64,000 bases of DNA from Bacteroidia bacterium (GTDB lineage: Bacteria > Bacteroidota > Bacteroidia > Flavobacteriales > Flavobacteriaceae), in assembly GCA_030427865.1 (NCBI GenBank), contig JAUICK010000001.1, forward strand, positions 1 through 64,000, in the 5' to 3' direction. The notes under the pieces are model-generated. The model was not told the DNA's origin. It made no database searches and saw only the letters and a list, made by a program, of their open reading frames with translations. Both the position numbers and the translations under genes were made by a program. Positions 7,964 to 17,139 of the stretch are shown here, in pieces (the first letter of the stretch is position 1; each line of letters starts with the position of its first letter).

Positions 7964-10900
7964 TTAAAATTCTAAGTTTAATCTAAATCCATGGCTTGAA
8001 GTTGATGGAAATCCAAAAAATTCTACTCCACTAAAACTATTATTGAAACCTGTCTCTGGGTCAAAATTGTCAGTGTTTTTATGAAGGATTGCTAAATTTC
8101 TACCAAAATATCCTAAAGATAATCTGGTTAAGTTTAATTTCTCTAACACTTTGTTAGAGAAATTATAAGTAAGCGTTATTTCTCTTAATTTTACAAAACT
8201 AGCATCTTGCACCCATCTTTCTGATATTTGCCCTAAACGCCCCCAGTAATTTTGAGGATTAACACCTCTTGCTGCAACTGTTGGGTTTAGAGTACCATCT
8301 ATTACTGCTCCAGTTGGAACCATAATACCATTTCCTCCAGTAAAAAATTCTCTACCTTCTAATGTTATTGCATCTGTTCCGGCTGTAGCTCTGGATAAAT
8401 CTGAAAATGAAAATACATCTCCACCAAATTTAGCATCTAATAATACTGAAAGTGAGAAATTTTTATAATTAAATGTATTTCTAAGGTTTGCTAAAGCATC
8501 TGGGTTTGTAGATCCTATTTTATCTATAGCTCCTACCTTTGGTAAACCATCTGAATCGTAAACTACATTTCCGTTTGTATCTCTTTCGTAAGTAGAACCA
8601 AATAATGTCCATAAAGATTCTCCTACTTTTGCCCCTACTTGCACAACATCATTAAACTGACGCTCTCTAACTTGCACTTCTATACCTGGTGCTAATTCTA
8701 CGATTTCACTTCTGTTTTTAGAAAAATTAAAATCTGACGTCCAAGTGAAGTTTTCGTTTTTAACAATATCTGCAGAAATCCCTAATTCTATACCTCTGTT
8801 TCTAACCAGACCTGCATTTATAACTTGCTCATTAGCACCTCCAGAAGGCGGTAGAGATAGTTGTAAAATCTGATTTTCTGTATCTACATTGTAATAGGTG
8901 GTATTTATTCTTAACTTATCGTTAAAAAACCTTGCATCAAAACCTATCTCTAAATTAGTAGAAAGTTCTGCCATTAAATTTGGATTTGCTAAAGAAGCCC
9001 CTGCACCTGCTCCTTCTTCTGTAACTCCAAAAAAGTAAAACAATTGGTTATTATATTGAGAAGAAGATATATTATAAGTGTTTTGTAATTGATAAGGTTC
9101 TGTAGCATTACCCGTTTTTGCATATCCTCCTCTAAACTTTAAAAATGTTAATGGAGAATTTTCTATAATGTTTGGAAAAGCTTCACTTAACACAATACTT
9201 GCTCCTACTGATGGGTAGAAGAATGATGCATTGTCTATTGGTAAAGTAGAAGACCAATCGTTACGAGCAGTTAGTTCTAAGAAAGCAAAACCTTTATAAT
9301 CTAATGTTGCAGTTGCGTATATAGAGTTTGATCTGCTCCTTAATAATGTAGGGTTTATATTTTTTGAGGCAAAATTATTAAAAGAAAAAATATTTTCTTG
9401 TACAAAAGTTTCACCTGTATTAACAATAGACTTAAAACTATTATCAATATGATTTAACCCAAGTGTGGTTCCTAAATTGAAATTTTCTGATAAGTTTGTG
9501 TTGTAGCTAAGTAATAAATCGTAACTATTAAGTTTTGAAACAGTGTTAAACTCGTCTAACCTACCATTTGGTGCTAAGTCGAATGCTCCTTGTCTTCTAT
9601 AAATAAAAGCATTTGTAAAAGATGCATCTTGAGATACTTTTGCACTTAGCTTTAATCCTTTATACAAATCTGCTTCTATGCCCACCAATCCTAAAAATCT
9701 GTTTACCTCATCTTCATTTAACAATGTATTAGTAGTGTAATATGGATTCATAATAAAACTACCTGCCCAATTATTCGGACTTCCATTGGGTTTTGTATAA
9801 TTTTCTGCAAGTAAGTTATTAGAAATATTTCTTGGTTTTAAAGACAATGCTTTTACAGTATTAGATTGCCCATCTGTTAACTCTGGTCTATTTGTTCCAT
9901 TTTGTTTGATGTAATCTAACTTACCCGTTACTTTAACTTTATCACTAATATCTAAACTTGCTTTTAATCCAAAATTATGTCTTTTTAATTCTGTACCCTT
10001 TTGTATTGAGTTGTTATCTAAAAGAGCATAAGACAGTTTATAGTTAAAATCTTCTTTTGCTTGAGAAACAATTACAGAGTTATTAAATGTAGTACCTACA
10101 GAGTAAAAATCTTTGTAATCTCCAGAGTTTGCAGAATATGCTGCTGTACCTACACCATCAAATCGTTGACGTTGACTTCCATCTAACTTAGGCCCCCAAC
10201 TACCACCATCTACTATATTATATTCTAAAACATTTGTTGCAGTATTAAATCTACCTTGACCGTACTGATTTTGTAATTTTGGAGCTACCAAAACATTTTC
10301 GAAAGAAACTGAAGAGCTTAGAGATACCTTTACTTTGCCAGATTTACCAGATTTAGTTGTAATAAGTATTACACCACCAGCACCCAAATACCCATATAAT
10401 GCTGTAGCATTACCAGCTTTTAAAACAGATACTCTTTCTATATCATCAGGGTTTAAGTTAGATAAACCATTTCCAAGATCAAAACCTCCAGCAAAATCAC
10501 CTTGCGAAATATTAGTATTACTAACAATAACACCATCTACCACTATTAAAGGTTGATTATTTCCAGACAAAGAAGTAATACCTCTTATAGTAATGTTTGC
10601 AGAAGATCCGGGACCAGTTGCACCAGACTGTATCTCTACACCTGTTAATTTACCTCTTAGGGCATTTGCTAAATCTGGATCTGCAGCTTTAGTTATTTTT
10701 TTACTATCTACTTCTTCTACTAAATAACCTAATTTTTTAGATTCTTTTTTAACACCAAAAGCAGTTACAACAATCTCATCTAATTGATCTGCAGCTTCTT
10801 CTAAAACCACATTAATGATGTTTATTTCTGCTGTAACCAGTAGTGTTTTTGTTTGCATTCCTAAGTAAGAAAACACCAAAGAATCTCCAACAGATGCTTT

Positions 10901-11092
10901 AATTGAGTACTTTCCATCAAAATCTGTTTCTGTACCTCTAATTGTACCTTGTACAATTATGCTTACTCCTGGTAATTCAGCTCCATCTGATTTAGCGGTT
11001 ACTGTACCAGAAATAGTTTTATCTTGTGCCTGTAAGCTAAATACAAAGAACAAAGAAAAAACAGCAAAGAGTATTGTGTAAGTTTTTTTCAT
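7964..11092 (-). CDS. SusC/RagA-family TonB-linked outer-membrane transporter
   Basis: A 1042-residue TonB-dependent outer-membrane transporter. It has a signal peptide (about 1-22), a carboxypeptidase-regulatory-like domain (ISGTVTAKSDGAELPGVS, about 27-110), a plug domain with GVEIQSGATGPGSSANITIRG and NPDDIERVSVLKAGNATALYG, and a long beta-barrel ending in an aromatic residue (LNLEF). The AsnPro-Asp-Asp-Ile-Glu plug motif is the hallmark of the SusC family. It is first in the minus-strand operon and divergent from the LytS/LytTR pair, so those regulators may control it. Together with SusD it should import chitin oligomers into the periplasm. Confidence 0.95.
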   Translation of the reverse strand: MKKTYTILFAVFSLFFVFSLQAQDKTISGTVTAKSDGAELPGVSIIVQGTIRGTETDFDGKYSIKASVGDSLVFSYLGMQTKTLLVTAEINIINVVLEEAADQLDEIVVTAFGVKKESKKLGYLVEEVDSKKITKAADPDLANALRGKLTGVEIQSGATGPGSSANITIRGITSLSGNNQPLIVVDGVIVSNTNISQGDFAGGFDLGNGLSNLNPDDIERVSVLKAGNATALYGYLGAGGVILITTKSGKSGKVKVSLSSSVSFENVLVAPKLQNQYGQGRFNTATNVLEYNIVDGGSWGPKLDGSQRQRFDGVGTAAYSANSGDYKDFYSVGTTFNNSVIVSQAKEDFNYKLSYALLDNNSIQKGTELKRHNFGLKASLDISDKVKVTGKLDYIKQNGTNRPELTDGQSNTVKALSLKPRNISNNLLAENYTKPNGSPNNWAGSFIMNPYYTTNTLLNEDEVNRFLGLVGIEADLYKGLKLSAKVSQDASFTNAFIYRRQGAFDLAPNGRLDEFNTVSKLNSYDLLLSYNTNLSENFNLGTTLGLNHIDNSFKSIVNTGETFVQENIFSFNNFASKNINPTLLRSRSNSIYATATLDYKGFAFLELTARNDWSSTLPIDNASFFYPSVGASIVLSEAFPNIIENSPLTFLKFRGGYAKTGNATEPYQLQNTYNISSSQYNNQLFYFFGVTEEGAGAGASLANPNLMAELSTNLEIGFDARFFNDKLRINTTYYNVDTENQILQLSLPPSGGANEQVINAGLVRNRGIELGISADIVKNENFTWTSDFNFSKNRSEIVELAPGIEVQVRERQFNDVVQVGAKVGESLWTLFGSTYERDTNGNVVYDSDGLPKVGAIDKIGSTNPDALANLRNTFNYKNFSLSVLLDAKFGGDVFSFSDLSRATAGTDAITLEGREFFTGGNGIMVPTGAVIDGTLNPTVAARGVNPQNYWGRLGQISERWVQDASFVKLREITLTYNFSNKVLEKLNLTRLSLGYFGRNLAILHKNTDNFDPETGFNNSFSGVEFFGFPSTSSHGFRLNLEF

Positions 11093-11294
11093 GTAAGAGT
11101 TTAAATTTTTATTAATTAATTGTTAGTAAAAGTATTTTCTAAATTTTCTAAAAAAAAATTTTATATACAAACAACACTAAAAGAACAATGAATAGCATTA
11201 TTTAATCTACTAATTAAATGTTAAAAGCTTATCAAAAAAAAGTCGCTTCTTTTTTTATTACATTTACTCGATTGTATCATAAAGAAATACTGAA
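11093..11294. promoter_or_regulatory. divergent regulatory region between susC and the lytS-type kinase gene
   Basis: About 200 very AT-rich bases with no gene. Two divergent promoters must lie here: one for the SusCD/GlcNAc operon on the minus strand (a weak TACTTTTA-like -7 candidate lies near 11125-11135) and one for the kinase on the plus strand. A run AAAAAAAGTCGCTTCTTTTTTT near 11235 is a partly symmetrical A/T stretch. I could not define a convincing LytTR-type direct-repeat operator by eye. Confidence 0.4.
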
Positions 11295-12338
11295 GTGAAA
11301 ATTAACTTTACCAATATTAGTTATAAAATAGCTGTAAAATACCATATAATTTTTTGGTGTAGTTATTTTATTATAAACGTTATTAGATGGGGAAGCTACT
11401 TTAACGATTATTGGTATTCTATAAAATCTAACTTGGTAGAGTTTCCTCTACATATTCTAATCGTATATTTTAATATTTATTATTTATTTCCTAATTATAT
11501 CATAAAAAAGAAATACAAACGGTATTTTATTTACTTATTTCTATCATTAATATGTTCTTACCTTTTAAGAACAGCTTTTAACTATTTGTTAGTATCTGAA
11601 AACATATGGCCAGAAGCAGAAGGTGTACAAGAAGCTTTTACTTTTAATCATCTTTTAGCAGTAATGATTGGAGAAATTTATGTAATTACTTTTGTATTAA
11701 CCATAAAACTAATTATAGCATGGCTTTATGAAAAAAACAGAGTAGAAAGTTTACAAGAAGTTCAATTAAAAACAGAACTTCAATTTTTAAAAGCACAAAT
11801 ACAACCGCATTTTTTCTTTAATACTCTTAATAACCTATACGCTCTTACCTTAACAAATTCTAAGTTGGCTCCAGAAGTTGTTTTAAAATTATCAGAAATT
11901 ATGGAGTATATTTTATATGATGCAAAAGAATCTAAAATAAGATTATTAAAAGAGATTAATTACATCCAAAATTATATAGATTTAGAAAAATTGAGGTTTG
12001 GAAACAAGGTAAATATCTCTTTTAATTTTCAAGGAGATTTAGAAAGCGATTATGTGCCCCCACTACTATTTTTACCTTTTATAGAAAACTGTTTTAAACA
12101 CGGAACAAGAGAAAACAATAACCTTTTAATAGAAATTAGTTTTAAAAAAACAGCTAACCGCAAGCTAATATTCTCAGTAGTAAATAATTTCAACAAATTT
12201 AGTTTTCAGAATACAAAACATGGTATTGGTAATAAAAATATTAAGAGGCGATTAGAACTACTTTTTAAAGATAATTACACACTTCTTATGAAAAAAGAAA
12301 ATGAAAAATATTTCGTAAATTTAACCTTACAGTTATAA
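11295..12338 (+). CDS. LytS/YehU-type sensor histidine kinase
   Basis: A 347-residue membrane kinase of the His_kinase (PF06580) type. Four transmembrane segments occupy about residues 14-150, with little extracellular loop, so the signal is probably sensed in or near the membrane. The phosphoacceptor motif is QIQPHFFFNTLNNLYAL (His near 171), followed by the ATP-binding region PPLLFLPFIENCFKHG and a short HGIGNKNIKRRLELLF tail. The start is GTG at 11295; no upstream ATG is in frame. Its LytTR response regulator follows 31 bases downstream. Position opposite SusC and before the GlcNAc permease implies control of amino-sugar uptake, which is inference. Confidence 0.9.
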   Translation: MKINFTNISYKIAVKYHIIFWCSYFIINVIRWGSYFNDYWYSIKSNLVEFPLHILIVYFNIYYLFPNYIIKKKYKRYFIYLFLSLICSYLLRTAFNYLLVSENIWPEAEGVQEAFTFNHLLAVMIGEIYVITFVLTIKLIIAWLYEKNRVESLQEVQLKTELQFLKAQIQPHFFFNTLNNLYALTLTNSKLAPEVVLKLSEIMEYILYDAKESKIRLLKEINYIQNYIDLEKLRFGNKVNISFNFQGDLESDYVPPLLFLPFIENCFKHGTRENNNLLIEISFKKTANRKLIFSVVNNFNKFSFQNTKHGIGNKNIKRRLELLFKDNYTLLMKKENEKYFVNLTLQL

Positions 12339-12369
12339 ATTACACCTTATATAAAACTTAGAATATTTT

Positions 12370-13077
12370 ATGAGAGTAAACTGTTTAATTATAGATGATG
12401 AACCTTTAGCAATAGAGGTAATAGAAAACCATTTAAAAGAGTTTCAAAATTTTGAAATTATTGGAAAATTTAACAACCCAGTAGAAGCATTAGATGCTTT
12501 AAAACAACAAAAGGTGGATGTTTTATTTTTAGACATTAATATGCCTTTAATGAATGGTTTAGACTTTACAAAAACTTTAGACCCAAAGATAGCTGTAGTA
12601 ATTACAACAGCTTACAGAGAGTATGCAGTAGAAAGTTTTGATTTGAACGTACTTGATTATTTAGTAAAACCAATTCCTTTTCATAGATTTTTAAAAACTA
12701 TAAATAAAATCACTCAAAAAATTTCTAATATTAATGAAGAAACGACAAAAGGTAAAAATAATTCTGAATCTTTTATTTTTTTGAAAGTTGATAAAAAGTT
12801 GGTAAAAATAAAATTTAATACCATTCTATATATAGAGAGTTTAAAAGACTATATAAAAGTTTTTACAGAGGTTGATAATTATCTTGTACACAAATCTTTA
12901 ACAAGTATAACAGAAGAACTGCCTTCTGATAAATTTTTAAGAATTCATAGATCTTACACTATTGCAATAGAAAAAGTAAACAGCTTAGAAGGTAATTTAA
13001 TCGAAATTAATAATAAAAGAATACCTATTGGTAGAAAATACACAAACCACACCAAAAAAATTATCTTAAACCTATAA
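12370..13077 (+). CDS. LytTR-family response regulator
   Basis: A 235-residue regulator with an N-terminal receiver domain (LIIDDEPLA at 6-14; phospho-acceptor Asp near 55 in LFLDINMPLMNG; conserved Lys in YLVKPI near 102) and a C-terminal LytTR DNA-binding domain (about 130-232; KVDKKLVKIKFNTILYIES, then FLRIHRSYTI and IPIGRKY). LytTR proteins bind paired direct repeats upstream of target genes. It is the cognate partner of the LytS-type kinase just upstream and probably regulates the divergent susC operon and/or the following MFS gene. Confidence 0.93.
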   Translation: MRVNCLIIDDEPLAIEVIENHLKEFQNFEIIGKFNNPVEALDALKQQKVDVLFLDINMPLMNGLDFTKTLDPKIAVVITTAYREYAVESFDLNVLDYLVKPIPFHRFLKTINKITQKISNINEETTKGKNNSESFIFLKVDKKLVKIKFNTILYIESLKDYIKVFTEVDNYLVHKSLTSITEELPSDKFLRIHRSYTIAIEKVNSLEGNLIEINNKRIPIGRKYTNHTKKIILNL

Positions 13078-13187
13078 TTAGTTAGTCTAATTCTAACTGT
13101 TTAGCACTTGTTAAATGTTATTGGTAGAATTTATTTTCTACAAAGATATCTTCAACTATTTTTATAGAAAATTTTAAATTTCTAACA

Positions 13188-14507
13188 ATGCATATTTCTA
13201 CCAATACAAAAAACAAGAAACTTATACCTATTATAATAATAGCTGGTTTATTTTTTATTTTTGGCTTTGTTACTTGGATAAATGGTGCGTTAATTCCATT
13301 TATGAAAACCATTAACGAACTTACAGATGCACAATCTTACTTAGTAGCATCTGCATCGTATATTTCTTTTGTGGTTATGGCTTTACCAGCATCATTTATA
13401 ATTAATAAAATAGGATATAGAAAAGGGATGTCTTTGGGGTTAGTTATAATGGCTGTTGGTGCATTAATTTTTATACCTGCTGCTGAGGCAAGAACCTACT
13501 GGATGTTTTTAACTGCTATTTTTGTACAGGGTATAGGAATGACTTTGTTACAGACGGCTTCTAATCCATACATTACTATTTTAGGACCTATAGAAAGTGC
13601 TGCAAAAAGAATTGCTATTATGGGAATTGCAAACAAAATAGCAGGTGGTCTGGGTTCTGTTATTTTTGGAGCTATTTTATTATCAGGAATTAGTAATATC
13701 AAAGAAAAATTAAGTATTGTAGATGCATCAGAAAAAAAAGTTCTTTTAAATACAATGGCAGATAGCGTTGTAACACCTTACATTATTATGGCTGCTGTAC
13801 TTTTTGTATTGGGTATTTTAATTAGAAAAGCACCTTTACCTCATGTAGAAGCAGCACCTATAAAAAGTTCTGAAACTGGAGGAAAAGAAAAAACAACTAT
13901 CTTTCAATTTCCTCATTTGTGGTTAGGCGTATTCGCTTTATTTATGTATGTAGGTGTAGAAGTTATTGCTGGCGATACTATTATTTCTTATGGAATTTCA
14001 CTAAATATTCCTGTAGAACAATCTAAATACTTTACACTTTACACACTTTTGGCTATGGTGTTTACCTATGCAGTTGGAGTTGTTTTAATTCCAAAATATA
14101 TCAGTCAAAAACTCGCATTAAAAGCCAGCGCAATATTAGGAATTATATTATCATTTTGTATCATTCTTACTTCAGGATTTATCTCTGTACTTTGTGTAGC
14201 AGCTTTGGGTATTGCAAATGCTTTGGTTTGGCCGGCAATTTGGCCTCTTACATTAAAAGGCTTAGGAAAATTTACAAAAACTGCATCAGCATTGTTAATT
14301 ATGGCAATTTCTGGTGGTGCTATTTTACCGCCAGTTTACGGTTTTTTAGTAGACTATAAAAAAGAAGCTCTAATACATTCTGGCATCATTGAAAATGTTG
14401 CTTTAATTGAAGCATCGTCATTTGGGTATTGGATATTACTACCTTGTTACATCATTATTTTGTATTACGCTATATGGGGGCATAAAGTAGGATTAAAAGA
14501 AACATAA
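13188..14507 (+). CDS. sugar MFS permease, probably for N-acetylglucosamine (NagP/FucP-like)
   Basis: A 439-residue inner-membrane protein with about 12 hydrophobic helices and the start FIFGFVTWINGALIPFMK typical of the FucP/GluP/NagP branch of the major facilitator superfamily (sugar:H+ symporters). LLQTASNPYITILGP is another conserved segment of this group. It follows the LytTR regulator by 110 bases and precedes the nagX remnant by 17 bases. In Bacteroidota and marine gammaproteobacteria, permeases of this group next to nag genes import GlcNAc; glucose/galactose transport is the alternative. ATG start at 13188. Confidence 0.88.
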   Translation: MHISTNTKNKKLIPIIIIAGLFFIFGFVTWINGALIPFMKTINELTDAQSYLVASASYISFVVMALPASFIINKIGYRKGMSLGLVIMAVGALIFIPAAEARTYWMFLTAIFVQGIGMTLLQTASNPYITILGPIESAAKRIAIMGIANKIAGGLGSVIFGAILLSGISNIKEKLSIVDASEKKVLLNTMADSVVTPYIIMAAVLFVLGILIRKAPLPHVEAAPIKSSETGGKEKTTIFQFPHLWLGVFALFMYVGVEVIAGDTIISYGISLNIPVEQSKYFTLYTLLAMVFTYAVGVVLIPKYISQKLALKASAILGIILSFCIILTSGFISVLCVAALGIANALVWPAIWPLTLKGLGKFTKTASALLIMAISGGAILPPVYGFLVDYKKEALIHSGIIENVALIEASSFGYWILLPCYIIILYYAIWGHKVGLKET

Positions 14508-14524
14508 TTTTTTACCTAAGCCAT

Positions 14525-14776
14525 ATGCAGAAACAAAGAATAGAATCTGTAGATATTTTAAGGGGTTTTACAATTGTTGCCATGATTTTGGTAAATACTC
14601 CCAGAAATTGGAATGCTGTTTATCCATCTTTATTGCATGCACAATGGCATGGATTAACACCTACTGATTTAATATTTCCTTTCTTCCTATTTATTGTAGG
14701 TATTTCTATTTACTTTTCCTACAAACACAAAGAAAATAATTTTAGAATAAAAAAAGCATCATTTGAAACTGAATGA
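14525..14776 (+). pseudogene. truncated nagX (DUF5009, acyltransferase-like membrane protein)
   Basis: An 83-residue reading frame that begins exactly like NagX/DUF5009 membrane proteins (ESVDILRGFTIVAMILVN, then HGLTPTDLIFPFFLFIVGIS), which are normally about 350-400 residues with around ten helices. Similarity stops near residue 70; the frame then runs into a terminator hairpin and ends with TGA inside its 3' arm. Only about two membrane helices remain, so it is very likely non-functional. It lies 17 bases after the permease, the usual place for nagX, and immediately before the metal-resistance block, so the truncation may be connected with the arrival of that block or with a deletion at its edge. 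Confidence 0.8.
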
Positions 14777-14785
14777 TGCTTTTCT
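14749..14785. terminator. bidirectional rho-independent terminator
   Basis: An 8-bp GC-containing stem (GCATCATT / AATGATGC) flanked by A7 on the left and TTTTC on the right. The minus-strand orientation has the better T-tract (T7), so it probably ends the metal-efflux operon; on the plus strand it lies at the end of the truncated nagX frame. Confidence 0.75.
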
Positions 14786-14804
14786 ATTTTGATATTTTTT
14801 ATAA

Positions 14805-14825
14805 TTCTATTGCAGAGAAGAAAGG
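14805..14825 (+). repeat. imperfect copy of the tRNA-Ser 3' end (candidate att remnant)
   Basis: This 21-base segment matches 25322-25342, which covers the last 13 bases of the tRNA-Ser gene and 8 bases beyond, at 17 of 21 positions in the same orientation, including an unbroken GCAGAGA. It sits between the terminator and the first gene of the metal block. The match was found by eye and could be chance. Confidence 0.35.
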
Positions 14826-14843
14826 TTTTTATTATTACTTTAT

Positions 14844-15242
14844 TTACTGATTCATTTGCATACTATGATCATATTTACAACAATTAGGCAAACTATTATA
14901 AGCGTCTAAACTGCCGTTTATTTTTTCTGTATCATAACCAGAAGCTGCTATTGCTTTGTGAATAGCCATTGCATTTGTTTTACTACTATCAAAAGAAACG
15001 TCTATTTTCTTTTTATTAACATCCCAACTTGCAGTTGCTACACCTTTAACACTATTCGCTGCTTTTTCAATGGTACTTTTACACATACCACAGTTTCCTC
15101 TAACACCAAAGGAAACATCTGTTATTGCTATTTCTTTAGATACTTTAGTTTTGTTGGTATTTGTTTCTTTTTTACCTTCATTTTTACAGCTTGTAAAAAC
15201 AGTTGCTGTAATAATTGCTAAACTTAAAATTACTTTTTTCAT
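14844..15242 (-). CDS. heavy-metal-associated (HMA) domain lipoprotein
   Basis: A 132-residue periplasmic or outer-membrane-anchored metal-binding protein. It has a lipobox (VFTSC, Cys near 19), a low-complexity Lys/Thr linker, and one HMA ferredoxin-like domain (about 40-110) whose metal motif is GNCGMCKSTIEKA (CxxC). A further CC pair occurs near the C-terminus (LPNCCKYD). HMA domains with CxxC bind Cu(I) or similar soft metals. It is the last gene of the copper block, 32 bases after the adaptor gene, and may pass copper to the CusB adaptor. It is more AT-rich than the central genes of the block. Confidence 0.85.
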   Translation of the reverse strand: MKKVILSLAIITATVFTSCKNEGKKETNTNKTKVSKEIAITDVSFGVRGNCGMCKSTIEKAANSVKGVATASWDVNKKKIDVSFDSSKTNAMAIHKAIAASGYDTEKINGSLDAYNSLPNCCKYDHSMQMNQ

Positions 15243-15274
15243 TTGTTTAAAATTTAATTATTAATTGATTTTTA

Positions 15275-17044
15275 TTATTCTATAACTTGTTTTACTTCTC
15301 CGCACTTTAACATCGCTTCTCCATAATATGGGTTCATTACCACTTCTTCTTTGCTTAACCAATATCCTCCTTTATTGCTATCTGCCATTGGGCAAAATTC
15401 CATATACACTTTTTCATTAACACCAAACAATTGTACAGCATTTATTAAATTAGAGGAGAGCTCTTTAAAATGACTTCTTTGAGTTTTAATCTCTGTAGTT
15501 TTAGAAATAGAAGTCGCTGTCATTTTTATTTCTTTTTCTAAAGACATCCAACTTTTATGAATTTCATTTTTATTTAGCAATTTCATATCTACCTTAGATA
15601 CACTTTTTAATATCATTTTTGATGCTGATACAGCTTTATTAGTATCATTTGTAACTAAAGCATCTTTTAATTCGATATAATTATTAAAAACTGTTTTTAG
15701 TTGATTCTGAAACTTTTTAGATACTTCAACTCTTTCATTTTTGATAAAATTAATATTTTCGGATAAAGTTGTTTTATCTGTTCCAAGATGATTTTCGTGA
15801 CCAGTCATTACTTTACCACCATCTTTATTCATCATTGATTTTTTACCTTGTAATTGAGCTGCTGCATCAACCGTAAAAGTTCCGTTAGTTACGATTTCAT
15901 TTCCAACAAATAATCCTTCTAAAACTTCATATTCATTACCAATTTGATTACCTAAAACAACTTCACGCATTTCAAAAACGGTTTGGTCAGGATTGGTTTT
16001 TAAATAGACAACGGAACGTTCACCTGTCCAAAGTACAGCAGATGCTGGAATTGTTAATACCGCATCATTACTACTTGAAACTCGTTCAATATTTGCGGTT
16101 ACAAACATTCCTGGTTTAAATACATCGTTTTTATTAGTAAGCACCACACGTAAGGTTACCGTTCTTGTTTTGGTATTTAATATTGGGTCAATGAAATCTA
16201 CTTTCCCTTTAAACTCCTTATTAGCATAAGCGTTTGTAGTCACTAAAACTTCTTGTCCCTTTTTAAATACATCGATTTGATTTTCATAGACATCAAAATT
16301 TGCCCAAACCGTATTGAGGTTTGCAATTTTAAGCAATGGTTGACCTTGTTTAATGTAATCGCCTTGTTCTACTAATTTTGCGGTAACTGTACCTGAAACC
16401 GTAGCATAGACTGGAAAGTTTTCTTTTACTTTTTGAGTTTCTTCAATCTGATTGATTTGATTTTCAGATAGCTTCCACAACTTCAATTTATTACGAACCG
16501 CCTTGTACAATGCAGGTTGTGATTCCTTTAAAGATGATGCTGTAATTAACTCTTGTTGTGCTGCATACAATTCTGGCGAATAAATGGTTGCTAATAATTG
16601 ACCTTTACGAACTTCCTCACCTGTAAAACTGACATTCAAACGTTCTATTCTACCCGAAAAATAACTGACTTGTACTGCATTTGCTTCTTCATTTTGATCA
16701 ATTTTACCAGATAATTTAATGGTGTTGCCTTCATTATTTCCTTTGCCTACAACAGTCGTTTGAATATTTGCAAGTGCCATCGCATTTTTAGTTAACTTGA
16801 ATTGGTTTGCCAGCAAACCATCACTTCCACTTTCGGCAGGAATTAAATCCATTCCACAAATAGGACAATCACCTGGTTCTGGTTGCATAATTTGTGGATG
16901 CATAGAACAGGTCCACATCTGCTTTTTTTCTGAAATGGTATCGTAATTATGATTTGTTTCTTTGTATGATGAACCACCAAATAGCAACCACCCTAATAAT
17001 AGCCCTATAGCTAAAACTCCTGTATATATAATGTATTTTTTCAT
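15275..17044 (-). CDS. cusB: CusB-type periplasmic adaptor of an RND heavy-metal efflux pump
   Basis: A 589-residue membrane-fusion protein linking CusA to CusC. An N-terminal membrane anchor (1-22) is followed by a Cys/His metal-binding motif (WTCSMHPQIMQPEPGDCPIC, about 44-63, then GMDLIP), the barrel-sandwich and hairpin domains of the adaptor (SYFSGRIERLNVSFTGEEV, GDYIKQGQPLLKIANL, FKPGMFVTANIER), and a C-terminal DUF3347 domain of about 150 residues ending near EFCPMADSNKGGYWLSKEE. Typical CusB proteins are about 400 residues; the extra length is this C-terminal domain, frequent in Bacteroidota. The gene follows copA in the same orientation, with a palindromic repeat in the 95-base gap. 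Confidence 0.92.
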   Translation of the reverse strand: MKKYIIYTGVLAIGLLLGWLLFGGSSYKETNHNYDTISEKKQMWTCSMHPQIMQPEPGDCPICGMDLIPAESGSDGLLANQFKLTKNAMALANIQTTVVGKGNNEGNTIKLSGKIDQNEEANAVQVSYFSGRIERLNVSFTGEEVRKGQLLATIYSPELYAAQQELITASSLKESQPALYKAVRNKLKLWKLSENQINQIEETQKVKENFPVYATVSGTVTAKLVEQGDYIKQGQPLLKIANLNTVWANFDVYENQIDVFKKGQEVLVTTNAYANKEFKGKVDFIDPILNTKTRTVTLRVVLTNKNDVFKPGMFVTANIERVSSSNDAVLTIPASAVLWTGERSVVYLKTNPDQTVFEMREVVLGNQIGNEYEVLEGLFVGNEIVTNGTFTVDAAAQLQGKKSMMNKDGGKVMTGHENHLGTDKTTLSENINFIKNERVEVSKKFQNQLKTVFNNYIELKDALVTNDTNKAVSASKMILKSVSKVDMKLLNKNEIHKSWMSLEKEIKMTATSISKTTEIKTQRSHFKELSSNLINAVQLFGVNEKVYMEFCPMADSNKGGYWLSKEEVVMNPYYGEAMLKCGEVKQVIE

Positions 17045-17060
17045 TGTTATTTTGTTTTGT

Positions 17061-17127
17061 AGACCTAATAGGTTTCTAAAATCTATTTATTTTTAGACCT
17101 AACAGGTTTTTAAAACCTGTTAGGTCT
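17061..17127. repeat. palindromic repeat: complete 33-bp copy plus a degenerate half-copy
   Basis: Bases 17095-17127 form a perfect 16-1-16 inverted repeat, with arms AGACCTAACAGGTTTT and AAAACCTGTTAGGTCT. A degenerate half (AGACCTAATAGGTTTCTAAA) precedes it at 17061. The element occupies the gap between copA and cusB and could form a strong mRNA hairpin there. A sister copy, with C instead of A at the seventh base of the left arm, lies inside cusA at 22324-22356. Confidence 0.9.
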
Positions 17128-17139
17128 GGTTAGGGTTTT

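Noticed and set aside
13123..13140. GTAGAA / TTCTAC inverted repeat upstream of the MFS gene as an operator
   Set aside because: Six-base AT-rich arms are frequent by chance here; no regulator of the matching type (GntR/LacI) is nearby.
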